From NCBI GenBank assembly GCA_030601845.1, contig JAUWAY010000012.1:1-59139 (forward strand): a stretch of 59,139 nucleotides of DNA, in the 5' to 3' direction. Source of the DNA: Phycisphaerae bacterium. Its GTDB lineage: Bacteria; Planctomycetota; Phycisphaerae; Sedimentisphaerales; Anaerobacaceae. Positions within the stretch are counted from its first letter, which is position 1. Each line of letters begins with the position of its first letter. Below, piece after piece: positions 34,922 through 44,153 of this stretch. Below the pieces are notes generated by a model, which ran no database searches, was not told the origin of the DNA, and saw nothing but the letters and a program-made list of their open reading frames with translations. Both the position numbers and the translations under genes were made by a program.

Positions 34922-37441
34922 ATGATGACGAAACGCCACTCAGTGACACCATTTTTTTTTGACCGAGTGGTCCTGCAACATCCCAGGACAGTCATTCTCT
35001 GCGTGCTGGCAGCGGTTGGTTTTCTCGCCTTCGGCGCCAGAGGTTTCAGGCTGGACGCCTCCGCGGAGACACTGGTTCTGCAGAACGACGAAGACCTGCG
35101 CTACGCGCGTCTGATTAGTTCCCGCTACGGACAACATGACTTTCTGGTCCTGACATATACTCCCAGAGGCGAGATGTTCTCGGACAAAACACTGGCCACT
35201 TTGGCCCGGCTGCGAGACGATTTGAGGTCCCTGAAAAGTGTCTTATCAGTGCTTTCCATTCTGGATGTCCCTTTGATGGAAAGTCCCCCCGTCTCACTCA
35301 AAGAGCTTACCGCCGATCTGCCCACCCTCGCGTCTCCGATGGTTGACAGGGATCTGGCCAGGATCGAGCTTCGTGACAGTCCCCTCTATCGAAACCTGCT
35401 GCTCAGCTCGGATTTGCAGACTACGGCCCTGTTGATTAATTTCTCGGACGACGATGTTTATTACGATTTGCTGGAGCAACGCAACGAGTTGCGGCAGAAG
35501 AAAGCCTCCCGTTCACTGACCCCGGCAGAGCGCGGTGAACTGAAACGCGTGAGTGAGCAATTCCGACAACACACGGACAAAATGAGGTCGCGGCGCCATC
35601 GGAATATCGTGGTGATACGGGCGATTATGGACAACTACCGCCGGGATGCCGACCTGTTTCTTGGTGGCGTCGGTATGATAGCGGACGACATGATCACCTT
35701 CATTAAGAACGACTTGAGGGTGTTTGGCCTCGGGCTACTGGTCTTTCTGGTTCTTACGCTATTCATTATCTTCAGGAGAACTCGCTGGATATTACTGCCG
35801 ATGCTCTGCTGCGTCGTCTCCGCTACCTCTATGATTGGTCTATTGGGATGGTTTGGCTGGGAGGTTACGGTCGTATCCTCCAATTTCATTTCCTTGCAGC
35901 TGATCATGACCATGGCCATTGCGATTCACCTGGTTGTGCGGTATCGAGAACTGCTTGTTCAGAGTCCGCAAGCCCCTAATCGCCAGTTGATTCTCGATAC
36001 GCTCCTGCTGAAGCTGAAACCCTGTGTGTATGCGGTACTAACCACGATTGCCGGCTTTGGGTCTCTGGTGGTTTCTGACATCTTACCAGTCAGCACGTTC
36101 GGCTGGATGATGATAGTCGGTTTGATTGTGTCCCTGACCGTGACCTTTCTGCTTTTTCCTGCCGTGCTGATGCTGATGCCCAAAGAGACGCAACCCGGCC
36201 AACGAGCCCGGTGTTTTTCCTTAACATCCATCCTGGCAAGATTTACCGAAGCCAACGGCGTGCTGATAGTGGGTATCAGCGGCCTCGTCCTTATTTGGAG
36301 CCTCATTGGCATCGCGAGACTAAAGGTGGAAAACTCCTTTATTGATTACTTCAACGAAACCACCGAGATCCACCAGGGTATGAAAGTAATCGATCAATAC
36401 CTGGGCGGTACCACTCCCCTGGATGTCATCGTAGAGTTTGAGGAGCCTGACCCCCCTTGTCTGCTGTCGCAGACAGCAAAGGGGGCTGCCGCAGCCGAAA
36501 GTGACGACATATTCGACGAATTCGATGAATTCGACGAGGCCGCTACCGACGAGAAATACTGGTTTACCTCCGAAAAGATGGCCCGCATCAAGGCCGTGCA
36601 CCGCTATCTTGACAACCTACCGGAAACCGGCAAGGTGTTGTCGTTGGCCACTATGTCGGCTATCGCGGAGAAGTTGAACGGTAGCAGGCCTCTGGACAGT
36701 CTTGAACTCGCTCTGCTTTATAGTGAAACCCCGGACGAATTCAAGACCATGCTGATCAAGCCCTATGTCTCGGTGGAGCATAATCAGGTCCGCTTTTGGG
36801 TCCGAGTCAGGGATTCCTTGAAGACTCTGAGGCGCAACGAACTGCTGAAGAAGATCAAGGCGGACCTGCCCGCCATACTGGAGCTTGACGACGAACATGT
36901 TCATCTTGCCGGCATGCTGGTCCTGTACAACAATATGCTGCAAAGCCTGTTCGGTTCCCAGGTACTGACGTTGGGCATCACTGTGCTGGTGCTGACGGGG
37001 ATGTTTCTCGTGCTGTTTAGGTCGGCCAGAATCGCCCTGATAGCCATGCTTGCAAACATCCTTCCCGTCGCAGCCGTGCTCGGAGTGATGGGCTGGCTGA
37101 ACATCCCTCTCGACATGATGACCATAACCATAGCGGCCATCGGTGTGGGAATTGCCGTCGATAACACGATTCACTATATACACAGGTTCAAGCATGAATT
37201 TCAGAAAGACCGCAACTACCTATCTACGATGCATAGATGCCACCGAAGCATTGGCCATGCAATGTACTATACCTCGGTAACAATTATCATCGGTTTTTCC
37301 ATCCTGGCACTATCCAATTTCGTTCCCAGTGTTTATTTCGGCCTGCTCACCGGTTTAGCAATGTTCTTTGCACTTCTTGCCGCCCTTACCCTCTTGCCGC
37401 AAATGCTGATTCTGGCCAAACCGTTTGGCAGGGAGAATTGA
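34922..37441 (+). CDS. HpnN-like RND/MMPL lipid exporter
   Basis: The 839-residue protein has two halves, each with one N-terminal membrane helix, a large periplasmic domain and a cluster of five helices. Examples are TVILCVLAAVGFLAFGARGF, LGLLVFLVLTLFIIFRR, TTIAGFGSLVVSDILPVSTF, and in the second half TLGITVLVLTGMFLVLF and IAAIGVGIAVDNTIHYIHRF. It resembles HpnN and the RND lipid carriers rather than drug pumps, and there is no adaptor or TolC gene. A palindrome at 36452-36485 gives the odd PDPPCLLSQTAKGAA stretch, followed by an acidic DDIFDEFDEFDEA run in the second periplasmic domain. ATG 34922 is used; TTG 34892 is possible. Confidence 0.85.
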   Translation: MMTKRHSVTPFFFDRVVLQHPRTVILCVLAAVGFLAFGARGFRLDASAETLVLQNDEDLRYARLISSRYGQHDFLVLTYTPRGEMFSDKTLATLARLRDDLRSLKSVLSVLSILDVPLMESPPVSLKELTADLPTLASPMVDRDLARIELRDSPLYRNLLLSSDLQTTALLINFSDDDVYYDLLEQRNELRQKKASRSLTPAERGELKRVSEQFRQHTDKMRSRRHRNIVVIRAIMDNYRRDADLFLGGVGMIADDMITFIKNDLRVFGLGLLVFLVLTLFIIFRRTRWILLPMLCCVVSATSMIGLLGWFGWEVTVVSSNFISLQLIMTMAIAIHLVVRYRELLVQSPQAPNRQLILDTLLLKLKPCVYAVLTTIAGFGSLVVSDILPVSTFGWMMIVGLIVSLTVTFLLFPAVLMLMPKETQPGQRARCFSLTSILARFTEANGVLIVGISGLVLIWSLIGIARLKVENSFIDYFNETTEIHQGMKVIDQYLGGTTPLDVIVEFEEPDPPCLLSQTAKGAAAAESDDIFDEFDEFDEAATDEKYWFTSEKMARIKAVHRYLDNLPETGKVLSLATMSAIAEKLNGSRPLDSLELALLYSETPDEFKTMLIKPYVSVEHNQVRFWVRVRDSLKTLRRNELLKKIKADLPAILELDDEHVHLAGMLVLYNNMLQSLFGSQVLTLGITVLVLTGMFLVLFRSARIALIAMLANILPVAAVLGVMGWLNIPLDMMTITIAAIGVGIAVDNTIHYIHRFKHEFQKDRNYLSTMHRCHRSIGHAMYYTSVTIIIGFSILALSNFVPSVYFGLLTGLAMFFALLAALTLLPQMLILAKPFGREN
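36452..36485. repeat. palindrome inside the RND gene
   Basis: CCCCC/GGGGG outer arms and TGTCTGC/GCAGACA inner arms surround TGTC. It is in frame and codes for CLLSQTAKG, probably in an exposed periplasmic loop. Confidence 0.75.
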
Positions 37442-37506
37442 GAGTTCGAAATGAGTATGTTCAGATGACATTAACAGGATCAGACACATTCGTAAAGAGA
37501 AATGAT

Positions 37507-38283
37507 ATGAAACGACAGGTTTTTGCTATCATCGTCTTGGCCGTCACGACTGCGGGCTGCGCGGTTTCCGAGAAGGCGCCATCTTCTAACTACGTTGCGC
37601 CGGCTTCAGACTACCCCGCCGGACTACCTGCCGACGACGATTTTGACTTGCTGGAAGAGGAGCTTGCCGAGCAGGTCATTAAGATCGCGGACCCGCTGGA
37701 GCCCTGGAATCGCATAATGTACCATGTGAATGACACACTCTACTTCTGGGTATTGAAGCCCGTCGCCCAGATATACAAAGATATTACACCCGAGCCGGCT
37801 CGGCTCGGCGTGCGCAATTTCTTCCACAATCTCACCACGCCCGTCCGTTTTGTCAATTGCCTGCTCCAGGGAAAAGGAGATTCCGCCGGCACTGAGCTAC
37901 GCCGGTTTGCGGTCAATACCACGGCGGGGGTCCTCGGGTTTGGTGACCCGGCGAGAGACAAATGGAGACTGGAAACTGCTGAGGAAGACCTGGGCCAGAC
38001 CCTGGCGATATATGGCATAGGCAACGGCTTCTATATCGTCTGGCCATTCTTCGGCCCATCGACCGTACGGGATTCGGTGGGAATGGTGGGCGACCAGTTT
38101 CTGAATCCGACCCGCTACGTGGAACCTGTGGAGACCTCGGTCGGTATATCCGCTGTGGAGGTCACTAACGAGAGCTCACTTCACATCGGAGAGTACGAAG
38201 CCTTCAAGTCCGAGGCTCTGGACCCCTACGTGGCGATGCGCGAAATCTACATTCAATACCGAAATAAAAAAGTCCAGGAATAG
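37507..38283 (+). CDS. mlaA: MlaA (VacJ) outer-membrane lipoprotein
   Basis: MlaA removes or inserts phospholipid at the outer membrane. From ATG 37507 the signal peptide ends in the lipobox VTTAGC. The family block follows: DPLEPWNRIMYHVNDTLYFW, VRNFFHNLTTPVRFVNCLLQ, GTELRRFAVNTTAGVLGFGD, FYIVWPFFGPSTVRDSVG. A longer in-frame extension to 37237 overlaps the RND gene in another frame and lacks a signal peptide, so it is not the start. The presence of MlaA implies a proteobacterial-style outer-membrane lipid system. Confidence 0.92.
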   Translation: MKRQVFAIIVLAVTTAGCAVSEKAPSSNYVAPASDYPAGLPADDDFDLLEEELAEQVIKIADPLEPWNRIMYHVNDTLYFWVLKPVAQIYKDITPEPARLGVRNFFHNLTTPVRFVNCLLQGKGDSAGTELRRFAVNTTAGVLGFGDPARDKWRLETAEEDLGQTLAIYGIGNGFYIVWPFFGPSTVRDSVGMVGDQFLNPTRYVEPVETSVGISAVEVTNESSLHIGEYEAFKSEALDPYVAMREIYIQYRNKKVQE

Positions 38284-38505
38284 CCCGGTGTGGAAAGCCA
38301 CGACATCCAGATTACCTGCACTGGTCCTTTATTCTTCCGAAAAATTTGGGAAAAAGAGCCAAATTCCAGACGAGAGGTTTTGCGAAGTATCGGCCCACGT
38401 GGTAGAATAGCGACAAACTGAAAAACGGCACAAAAGTGCGGAAGACAAAAGTAAATTATAGTCTTCGCTCTTCAGTGCACTTAGGTTTTGAGCGGTGAGG
38501 GCATT

Positions 38506-39723
38506 ATGGAGTTTAAGATTGAGCCGGCACAAAGAATAACACGCCTGCCGCCCTATTTGTTCGGGCGATTGAATGCGTTAAAACTGGCCAAACGTCAGGC
38601 CGGTGCGGATATCATCGATTTGGGAATGGGTAATCCCTCCGATAGGGCGCCGCAAATCGTGATTGACAAGCTCTGCGAAGCGGCGCAGGACCCGCGAAAC
38701 CATCGATACAGTGCATCAAGAGGTATTAAGGGCCTGCGAAAGGAAATCGCAAAAAAATACGAGCGCCTGTGGAACGTGCAGCTTGACCCGAAGACGGAGG
38801 TGCTGGCCTGCATCGGCTCAAAGGAGGGCTTTAGCCATTTGTGCCTGGCGATGATGGGGCCTGGCGATACGGCTGTTGTGCCGGACCCGGCTTTTCCAAT
38901 ACACAATTACTCGGTGGCACTGGCCGGCGGAAACGTTGTATCCGTGCCTCTGGGCAACGATGAAAAATTTATAAATAACATCACAATGGTAATTGAAAAT
39001 ATGTATCCTAAGCCCAAACTGCTGATTCTAAATTTCCCACACAATCCTACTGCAATGACAGTTGATGAGGGTTTTTTTGAGCCGGTCGTCGATGTAGCGA
39101 AGAGATTCAAAATTGCGGTCATTCACGATTTCGCTTATGGGGAAACCTGTTTCGACGGCTATAAAGCGCCGAGTCTGCTTTCAGTCAAAGGGGCAAAGGA
39201 CATCGGTGTCGAATTTACAACGATGAGCAAGCCGTACAATATGGCCGGTTTTCGCATCGGCTTTGTGGCGGGCAACAAAGATATGATTGATTACCTTGCG
39301 ACGATAAAGGGTTATTACGATTACGGCATATTCCAGGCGGTTCAGATAGCCGGTATTATTGCGTTGCGACACTGTGATGCCGATATTATCGCCCAGAATG
39401 AAAGGTACCGGTCGCGGCGCGATGTGGTCTGCGAGGGTCTGCAAAGAATCGGCTGGGCAGTCGAGAAGCCACGCGCTACGATGTTCGTCTGGGCAAAGGT
39501 GCCCGCCGAACATTCCAGAGGCAAGGGCAGTATCGATTATGCGATAGACCTGATGGAGCACGCTGAGGTTGCTATTGCCCCGGGCAGGGCTTTCGGGGAA
39601 AACGGCGAAGATTATATGCGCATCGCACTTGTGGAAAACGAGCAGCGTCTGCGACAGGCAATTCGTAATATCAGCCGATTTGCCCAGCAAAAACCAATAA
39701 GAAAAGCAAAGCCAGGCAGGTAA
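38506..39723 (+). CDS. class I/II aminotransferase, AlaC-like
   Basis: This PLP enzyme most resembles AlaC-type alanine/glutamate-pyruvate aminotransferases. It shows LPPYLFGRLNALKLAKRQAG at the start, IDLGMGNPSDRAP, NFPHNPTAMTVDE, IHDFAYGETCFDGYKAP and the PLP-lysine segment TTMSKPYNMAGFRIGFVAG, ending with APGRAFGENGEDYMRIALVE. The length of 405 residues from ATG 38506 is normal, and GGTGAGGG sits seven bases upstream. It stands alone; the substrate cannot be fixed from context. Confidence 0.9.
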   Translation: MEFKIEPAQRITRLPPYLFGRLNALKLAKRQAGADIIDLGMGNPSDRAPQIVIDKLCEAAQDPRNHRYSASRGIKGLRKEIAKKYERLWNVQLDPKTEVLACIGSKEGFSHLCLAMMGPGDTAVVPDPAFPIHNYSVALAGGNVVSVPLGNDEKFINNITMVIENMYPKPKLLILNFPHNPTAMTVDEGFFEPVVDVAKRFKIAVIHDFAYGETCFDGYKAPSLLSVKGAKDIGVEFTTMSKPYNMAGFRIGFVAGNKDMIDYLATIKGYYDYGIFQAVQIAGIIALRHCDADIIAQNERYRSRRDVVCEGLQRIGWAVEKPRATMFVWAKVPAEHSRGKGSIDYAIDLMEHAEVAIAPGRAFGENGEDYMRIALVENEQRLRQAIRNISRFAQQKPIRKAKPGR

Positions 39724-40204
39724 AGTTACTCAAACTGGCTAATTTGGTTGCCGCAAACCCAGCCCTGCGGAAAAGAACTTCTATTTAGCCCTGCGTTTTA
39801 GGAGGTTTTTTACCTGCAGGTAACAAGGTTTTTCTGCAAAATAAAGCGATTTTTATGAAAAAATTTTGGCCGCTCTCTCCTTCAAATCGCCCGTAATGGC
39901 CCCGTTAAGAGCTATTATAGGACAGTCAGCCATTGATTTCTTAGCGGCGACGGTTAAAAAAATTAAAAAAAACTTGACTTCTGGAAGCTAATGTGTATCA
40001 AATAGTTAATGACGCTGCGGTTAGCGTTACATCTTTTGCTATATTAGCTCTTGAGCAAGCTGCGGCAAAGGGCATTGATTCGCAAATCAATTTAGGAGAT
40101 GGGGTGATGTTTAGGAGGACGCAAAAAAGTCTATTTAATGTGATATAGGCAGGGTTTGCCTACACAATTAAAATTAAATTTCCATAACCAGGGAGGGGAA
40201 ACTA
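39724..40204. other. intergenic gap before the first PEP-CTERM gene
   Basis: It contains the palindrome TTACCTGCAGGTAA at 39810-39823. A weak promoter candidate is TTGACT at 39974 with TATCAA at 39996 (16-base spacing). A tiny open frame at 40107-40148 encodes MFRRTQKSLFNVI behind AGGAGATGGGG. No larger gene is seen. Confidence 0.45.
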
Positions 40205-40783
40205 ATGAAACGGAGTTCAATGTTTTCCGTACGGTGGGCAGTATTAGCCCTTGTGGTTATTACGGCTGGCTTGGTTGAGTTGGCGTATTGTCAAACGCGC
40301 GGCGTCGCGCTTCTACTGCAACAAACACCCGGAGAGGCCGGCATAATAACTCCGAACGTAGGGGTTCACCACTTCAAACTAAATACAAAAGTTACTTTGA
40401 CCGCCGTTCCAAAACCCGGTTACCGATTCCTTCTCTGGCTGGGCGATGTGGGCAGCCCGACGGCAACCACCACTATTGTATATCTTGATGCACCGAAAAT
40501 CATCATTGCGGTATTTGAGCCGGCCGAATCCGGACTTTCGGCCGTAGTAGATGAACCGCAAATTCAAGGTACAGGTGGCGGTGGCGGCCTCGGCGATGAT
40601 TTAATTGCCAGCCCTCCAATCGGTCTCCGCCCAAGACGACCGTGGATAGGTTCCTTTTGGCTAACTGGGCCAAGGCCGGAACACATAACGATAATAATAC
40701 CGGAGCCGGCAACGGTGGCATTGTTAGCCCTCGGCGGCTTATTTATCCTCGCCGGACCCAGACCGAAAAAACAAGCTCGATAG
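40205..40783 (+). CDS. PEP-CTERM protein with InlB-type (Listeria-Bacteroides) repeat
   Basis: This exported protein has a signal peptide (VLALVVITAGLVELAYC). One InlB-like beta-repeat (VHHFKLNTKVTLTAVPKPGY, then RFLLWLGDVG) follows, then a glycine-rich linker. The sorting tail is PEPATVALLALGGLFILAG followed by basic residues. Exosortase is expected to cleave after the PEP motif and deliver the protein to the cell surface or matrix. No exosortase gene lies in the window. A CAGGGAGGGGAAACT ribosome-binding region precedes ATG 40205. Confidence 0.9.
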   Translation: MKRSSMFSVRWAVLALVVITAGLVELAYCQTRGVALLLQQTPGEAGIITPNVGVHHFKLNTKVTLTAVPKPGYRFLLWLGDVGSPTATTTIVYLDAPKIIIAVFEPAESGLSAVVDEPQIQGTGGGGGLGDDLIASPPIGLRPRRPWIGSFWLTGPRPEHITIIIPEPATVALLALGGLFILAGPRPKKQAR

Positions 40784-40882
40784 AAGGATACCGGCGAAAG
40801 CGGATAAATAAACGTAGGGGCAACCCTACCCGCTGTGCCGGGACAGGCCCTGGCTCGTCGCGGCAGGTGTGGTTGCCCTAAT

Positions 40883-41149
40883 TTACTCGAATCTATAACC
40901 ACAGGTATCTGCAGTAATAAATTCAGACTCGGTTCTTGGGTATTTTCTGCAATTTAACAGCCGGATTGCGTAAATAGAACAATAAGTTCCCCCATCAGGT
41001 CTGTACTTGAGGAAGGGACAGAAATTAGGTAATTTACAACATGCCCCACAATTGATACATTGACCCTTGCGTCTTTTAGAGACAGGCAGTACTGAAGTAA
41101 AAGTCCTTCTTATCTTAGCAGACCAGGTATTTCTTTTTTCATCAGCCAT
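40883..41149 (-). CDS. YkgJ-like cysteine-cluster (CxxCxxCC) protein
   Basis: The 88 residues carry CINCGACCKLPNFCPFL and later CSIYAIRLLNCRKYPRTE and TCGY, the cysteine pattern of the YkgJ family, thought to bind zinc or an iron-sulfur cluster. The N-terminal 25 residues are basic. The enzymatic role is unknown. It lies tail-to-tail with the PEP-CTERM gene and 170 bases from groES on the same strand. Confidence 0.8.
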   Translation of the reverse strand: MADEKRNTWSAKIRRTFTSVLPVSKRRKGQCINCGACCKLPNFCPFLKYRPDGGTYCSIYAIRLLNCRKYPRTESEFITADTCGYRFE

Positions 41150-41319
41150 AAGTCGGCATTTTTCAGGTATGGAACATCCGGTTTTTGGCGAAACGCCGGC
41201 AAAACATAGGCTTTAACAGGTATACCCGAATCCTGCGAAAATGCCAAACCCGTTCCGCGAATTTTTGCCACGCGCCGTTCTCACAAGCCGCCAACTCTCT
41301 CAATGTATCGGCGCAAACC

Positions 41320-41640
41320 TTATGCCTTTCTAAAAACTGCGACGACGTTCTCGACCTCTACGACAAACAGACGATTATCGCCCTCGAAATCGACCGGTAT
41401 GGCGCCTTTGGGATTGAACAGCACCTTGTCGTATTGACGCAGTGGTAAATCCGGTGAGTTTTCGACCTCGGCTGAGATCGCTACGATTCGGCCGGTTATC
41501 GTGGGGATTTCTATATTGTCCGGCAGTTGGATACCGCCTTTGGTTTGTTTCTTGTCCTCATCTTTGCATATCAGAACGCGTTTGCCTATCGGCTCAACGG
41601 TCTCAAGCGGCCTTACTTCGATTTTGTCTTTTTTGTCCAT
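41320..41640 (-). CDS. groES: GroES-like co-chaperonin
   Basis: This is a Cpn10-fold protein that caps GroEL. IEVRPLETVEPIGKRVLICK, the mobile loop region DEDKKQTKGGIQLPD, GRIVAISAEVEN and YDKVLFNPKGAIPVDFEGDN are recognisable, with VENVVAVF at the end. ATG 41640 gives a normal 106 residues; the frame opens further upstream to 41682 with non-conserved residues. It diverges from standard GroES and has no groEL beside it, so it is probably an extra copy. Confidence 0.85.
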   Translation of the reverse strand: MDKKDKIEVRPLETVEPIGKRVLICKDEDKKQTKGGIQLPDNIEIPTITGRIVAISAEVENSPDLPLRQYDKVLFNPKGAIPVDFEGDNRLFVVEVENVVAVFRKA

Positions 41641-41694
41641 TTCGCATCCAATCACGCAGAACAACCTCATAGAACGCTTCACGAGATGCTCTTA

Positions 41695-42198
41695 TTATAC
41701 CACTTGAAAAGCAATTTTGCAACCTTCTAACGAGTAGACGCCCCGTTTAAATCCGCCTTCGCCAAGGCTATGGCGGACAAGATTGGGTTTGATTGGGTTT
41801 GTTTTGAATAATAGTTCATAGTTCATAGTTCGTTGTTCATTGTTATAATTCCTTGTTATTGCTAAGCTTACATCCATTCTGGCTTTTCGGAAATTGGGTT
41901 TGTATTGGCTTTGATTGGCTTTGTTTTGGGTTCGATTGGGTTTGTATTGGGTTTGAATTGGGTTTGAATTGGGTTTGTTTTTATCGTCATTGTTCATAGT
42001 TATTTGTTCATAGTTCATTGTTTTAACAGGGTTTACGTTCATTTGAGCTCCCATCAAATTGGCTTTGTTTTGCATAAAAAAGGTCGTAATTGGTTGACAA
42101 GCTGGGCTGGATAGGCGGTTTGTTCGGGGGGCGGTGCGGGAGCCGGTCGATTTTTGTGCGTTACGACGGTTGGCAAGGATTTGTGCTTCGGTAGCCAT
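41695..42198 (-). pseudogene. repeat-overrun gene beginning MATEAQILANRRNAQKSTG
   Basis: An intact start with AGGAGA seven bases before ATG 42198 gives MATEAQILANRRNAQKSTG, which I associate with a repeated planctomycete gene family. After some 40 residues the frame enters the dispersed repeat (FMQNKANLMGAQMN, NKPNSNPIQTQYKPN) and short-word arrays (NNEQRTMNYELL). The conserved body of the family is missing. I regard it as a gene broken by repeat insertion, still open by chance. Confidence 0.65.
41750..42081. repeat. dispersed repeat, copy 2
   Basis: It has the same ends and orientation as 20845-21133: ATCCGCCTTCGCCAAGGCTA at the left, TTTTGCATAAAAAAGG at the right, with TTGGGTTTGTATTGG words between, plus inserted GTTCATAGTTC arrays. 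Confidence 0.85.
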
Positions 42199-42969
42199 TA
42201 TAAGTTCTCCTGAATTTACGATACCTGCTTTTGCGATCCGCCTTCGCGAGAGGGTCGAAGCCGCTTCGGCGGAGTCCCTTTGCGACTCGCAAAAAAACGT
42301 CCCTCTATAATTAGAGCTACCTGCGCTTTTGGTCGAATTTTGGGTGATTTTTTGAGGCGTGAATTTCGCTAAGTACTTATGTAGAAAGGGATAAAAATTT
42401 TTAAAAAAATTTGATTTTTATGCGCAGCCCCCTTCGCTTTTTGGCGACTTTAGCCGCATCCATGCTTCGCTCCTTAGGAGCTACGCAGGACAAGAAGACA
42501 CCAAGACACAAAGTTTTGTTGTTTTTCCTTAGCTGCCTATCTCCTTTATTTATCAGGACTTCCGAAAAAAATCTCAAAAAATCCTACAAAATCAAAAAAA
42601 CACTTGACAAATTGCTTTCTACTGTTAAATTGGGTAGCATAGGTAAAGTGTGGAAAGTGATGCGAAAGCAAAGGAGGAGTTGCCTATGAGATGAAAATTG
42701 TATTTCGTGTCATTGCGAGGAGTGTGGCACCAATTTTTGGTGACGGGCAACGAAGCAATCTAAAAAAACTCAAATCTTAAATCGAAAAGCTCAAAGCCAT
42801 AGCTAAAAATTCAAAACTTTTAAGTTTTGCACTATGGTTTTGCATTTTGAGCTTTCACTTTTGAGTTGATTTTCAGATTGCCGCGCCCCGATAAATCGGG
42901 GTTCGCAATGACGATGCGTTGACGATTTTAATCAGCAAAAAATAACTCAAATTGTGGAGGAGTAGTAAG
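42199..42969. other. intergenic gap upstream of the second PEP-CTERM gene
   Basis: It contains a possible promoter (TTGACA at 42604-42609 with TTAAAT or TAAATT about 15-16 bases on), a strong GGAGGAG ribosome-binding site followed by a two-codon frame ATG AGA TGA at 42686-42694, and the inverted-repeat element at 42703-42918. No larger gene is seen. Confidence 0.5.
42703..42918. mobile_element. MITE-like element with TCATTGCGA/TCGCAATGA ends
   Basis: The left end TGTCATTGCGAGGAGTGTGG...GAAGCAATCT and the right end CAGATTGCCGCGCCCCG...TTCGCAATGACGA are mutual inverse complements in their outer and inner parts, enclosing about 120 bases without coding. The word family is like the widespread TCATTGCGAG repeats; another copy of the short form lies at 53903-53941. 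Confidence 0.6.
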
Positions 42970-43698
42970 ATGACAAGCAAGAAAATGTTCATATTGGCTA
43001 TGGTGGGTTTGTTTGTAGTTGCCGCTTGGCCTTGCAATTCGGTCTTTGCGGGGTACCTCTATGGAGTTGGGGATCACCATCCTTGGGGAATTGCCCCCAC
43101 TGACGGGAGCGAGGCTTTAGTTAGAAGCAATGCCCAAGGTACGGTCATTGAAACGCTCTGGTTAGATAGCCGTTGTCCCTCTGGCCCATCGCGAGTTCAG
43201 GGTACCATTCCTCTCCAGGTAGGTGTGCTCTACGACGTTAAGATTGAGGGCACATATAGCGCCTGGTCGGTAGGGACGTGGCAATCTCTGGGACCATGTC
43301 CATGTAGTGTACCGGAAGACAGCCCCCAATTCCCCTCACCTGGAGTAACGAATGGTCCGGTGGCTTTAGATGCTGCATATACTTTTGCTTGGCCGAAAGC
43401 GTCACCTACACCGTGCCCCCTGTACCCCAGTGGTGTGCCGATACGGCGGGAGAATCTTCAGTTTAGCTTAGACGGGGGCAATGCATGGTTCCCTGCGAGC
43501 CCCATTGAGCCCACCTTTAATCCGGATCACATATATACCTATGTCTTGGAAGGCACTGGTCATCCTCTGCACGCGCAGGTCTATACCCACCCGAGTAGTG
43601 ATGACTATGGCCAACTCCGAATTATCATTGTTCCCGAGCCGGGGACGATTTTGCTGGTTGGGCTTGGTGGATTGTTTTTGAGAAGAAGAAAACGCTAA
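42970..43698 (+). CDS. PEP-CTERM exported protein
   Basis: The signal peptide (MFILAMVGLFVVAAWPCNSV) is followed by a 190-residue cysteine-containing beta-rich body without a known domain. The sorting tail is VPEPGTILLVGLGGLFLRRR. The body has paired cysteines (CPCSVPED, TPCPLYPSG) suggesting disulfides outside the cell. ATG 42970 follows GGAGGAG at eight bases; an in-frame GTG-like start at 42952 is not needed. A strong terminator follows at 43739. Confidence 0.9.
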   Translation: MTSKKMFILAMVGLFVVAAWPCNSVFAGYLYGVGDHHPWGIAPTDGSEALVRSNAQGTVIETLWLDSRCPSGPSRVQGTIPLQVGVLYDVKIEGTYSAWSVGTWQSLGPCPCSVPEDSPQFPSPGVTNGPVALDAAYTFAWPKASPTPCPLYPSGVPIRRENLQFSLDGGNAWFPASPIEPTFNPDHIYTYVLEGTGHPLHAQVYTHPSSDDYGQLRIIIVPEPGTILLVGLGGLFLRRRKR

Positions 43699-43738
43699 CC
43701 ACGGATTACGCGGATTGCACGGATTAAATTGCAAAATT

Positions 43739-43765
43739 AAGGGCTGGCCTGTCCAGCCCTTTTTT
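43739..43765 (+). terminator. Rho-independent terminator
   Basis: AAGGGCTGG, loop CCTGT, CCAGCCCTT, then a T-run. This is a canonical terminator about 40 bases after the PEP-CTERM gene. Confidence 0.92.
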
Positions 43766-43875
43766 GTTGTTTGTTATTGCGTAGAGAATTTAAAATGTAT
43801 ACATTCGCATCAATAACGAAACGCAGGTTATCCAATAGGAAGTTTTACTTTACGGATGCGGATTTATAAAAAACT

Positions 43876-44100
43876 TCATTTTACAAATTCTACTGTTTCT
43901 TCCTCGGCAAGACAAGCAGCAAACAGCAACGCTTCTTCAATATCATCTGCTTGCAGATATGGATATGCCTTAAGAATAGATTCTTTTGTTTCTCCTGAAG
44001 CTAATAGGCCCAAAAGACGTGATACAGGAAAACGCAAGTTTCTAATGCATGGCTTTCCCGTACAGACGACAGGATCAATAGTCACTCTTTTGAATTGCAT
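43876..44100 (-). CDS. DUF433 domain protein (antitoxin-like)
   Basis: The 74-residue DUF433 protein has RVTIDPVVCTGKPCIRNLRF, PVSRLLGLLASGETKESIL and YPYLQADDIEEALLFAACLA. DUF433 proteins are small winged-helix proteins often found as the antitoxin half beside a PIN-like DUF5615 toxin. Here the gene instead follows a 55-residue basic protein by 53 bases under a shared promoter. AGAAGG lies about seven bases before ATG 44100. No DUF5615 gene is adjacent. Confidence 0.85.
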   Translation of the reverse strand: MQFKRVTIDPVVCTGKPCIRNLRFPVSRLLGLLASGETKESILKAYPYLQADDIEEALLFAACLAEEETVEFVK

Positions 44101-44153
44101 GGTGGTTCCTTCTTAAGAATATAATAAGTCCCTACGTTAGTAACAATAGCATA

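Noticed and set aside
37237-37506. Longer MlaA N-terminus
   Set aside because: It overlaps the RND coding region in another frame; the lipobox signal peptide starts at ATG 37507.
34299-38283. Complete hopanoid (hpn) operon
   Set aside because: Only HpnM/MlaC-like and HpnN-like proteins are present; there are no squalene or hopene synthase genes.
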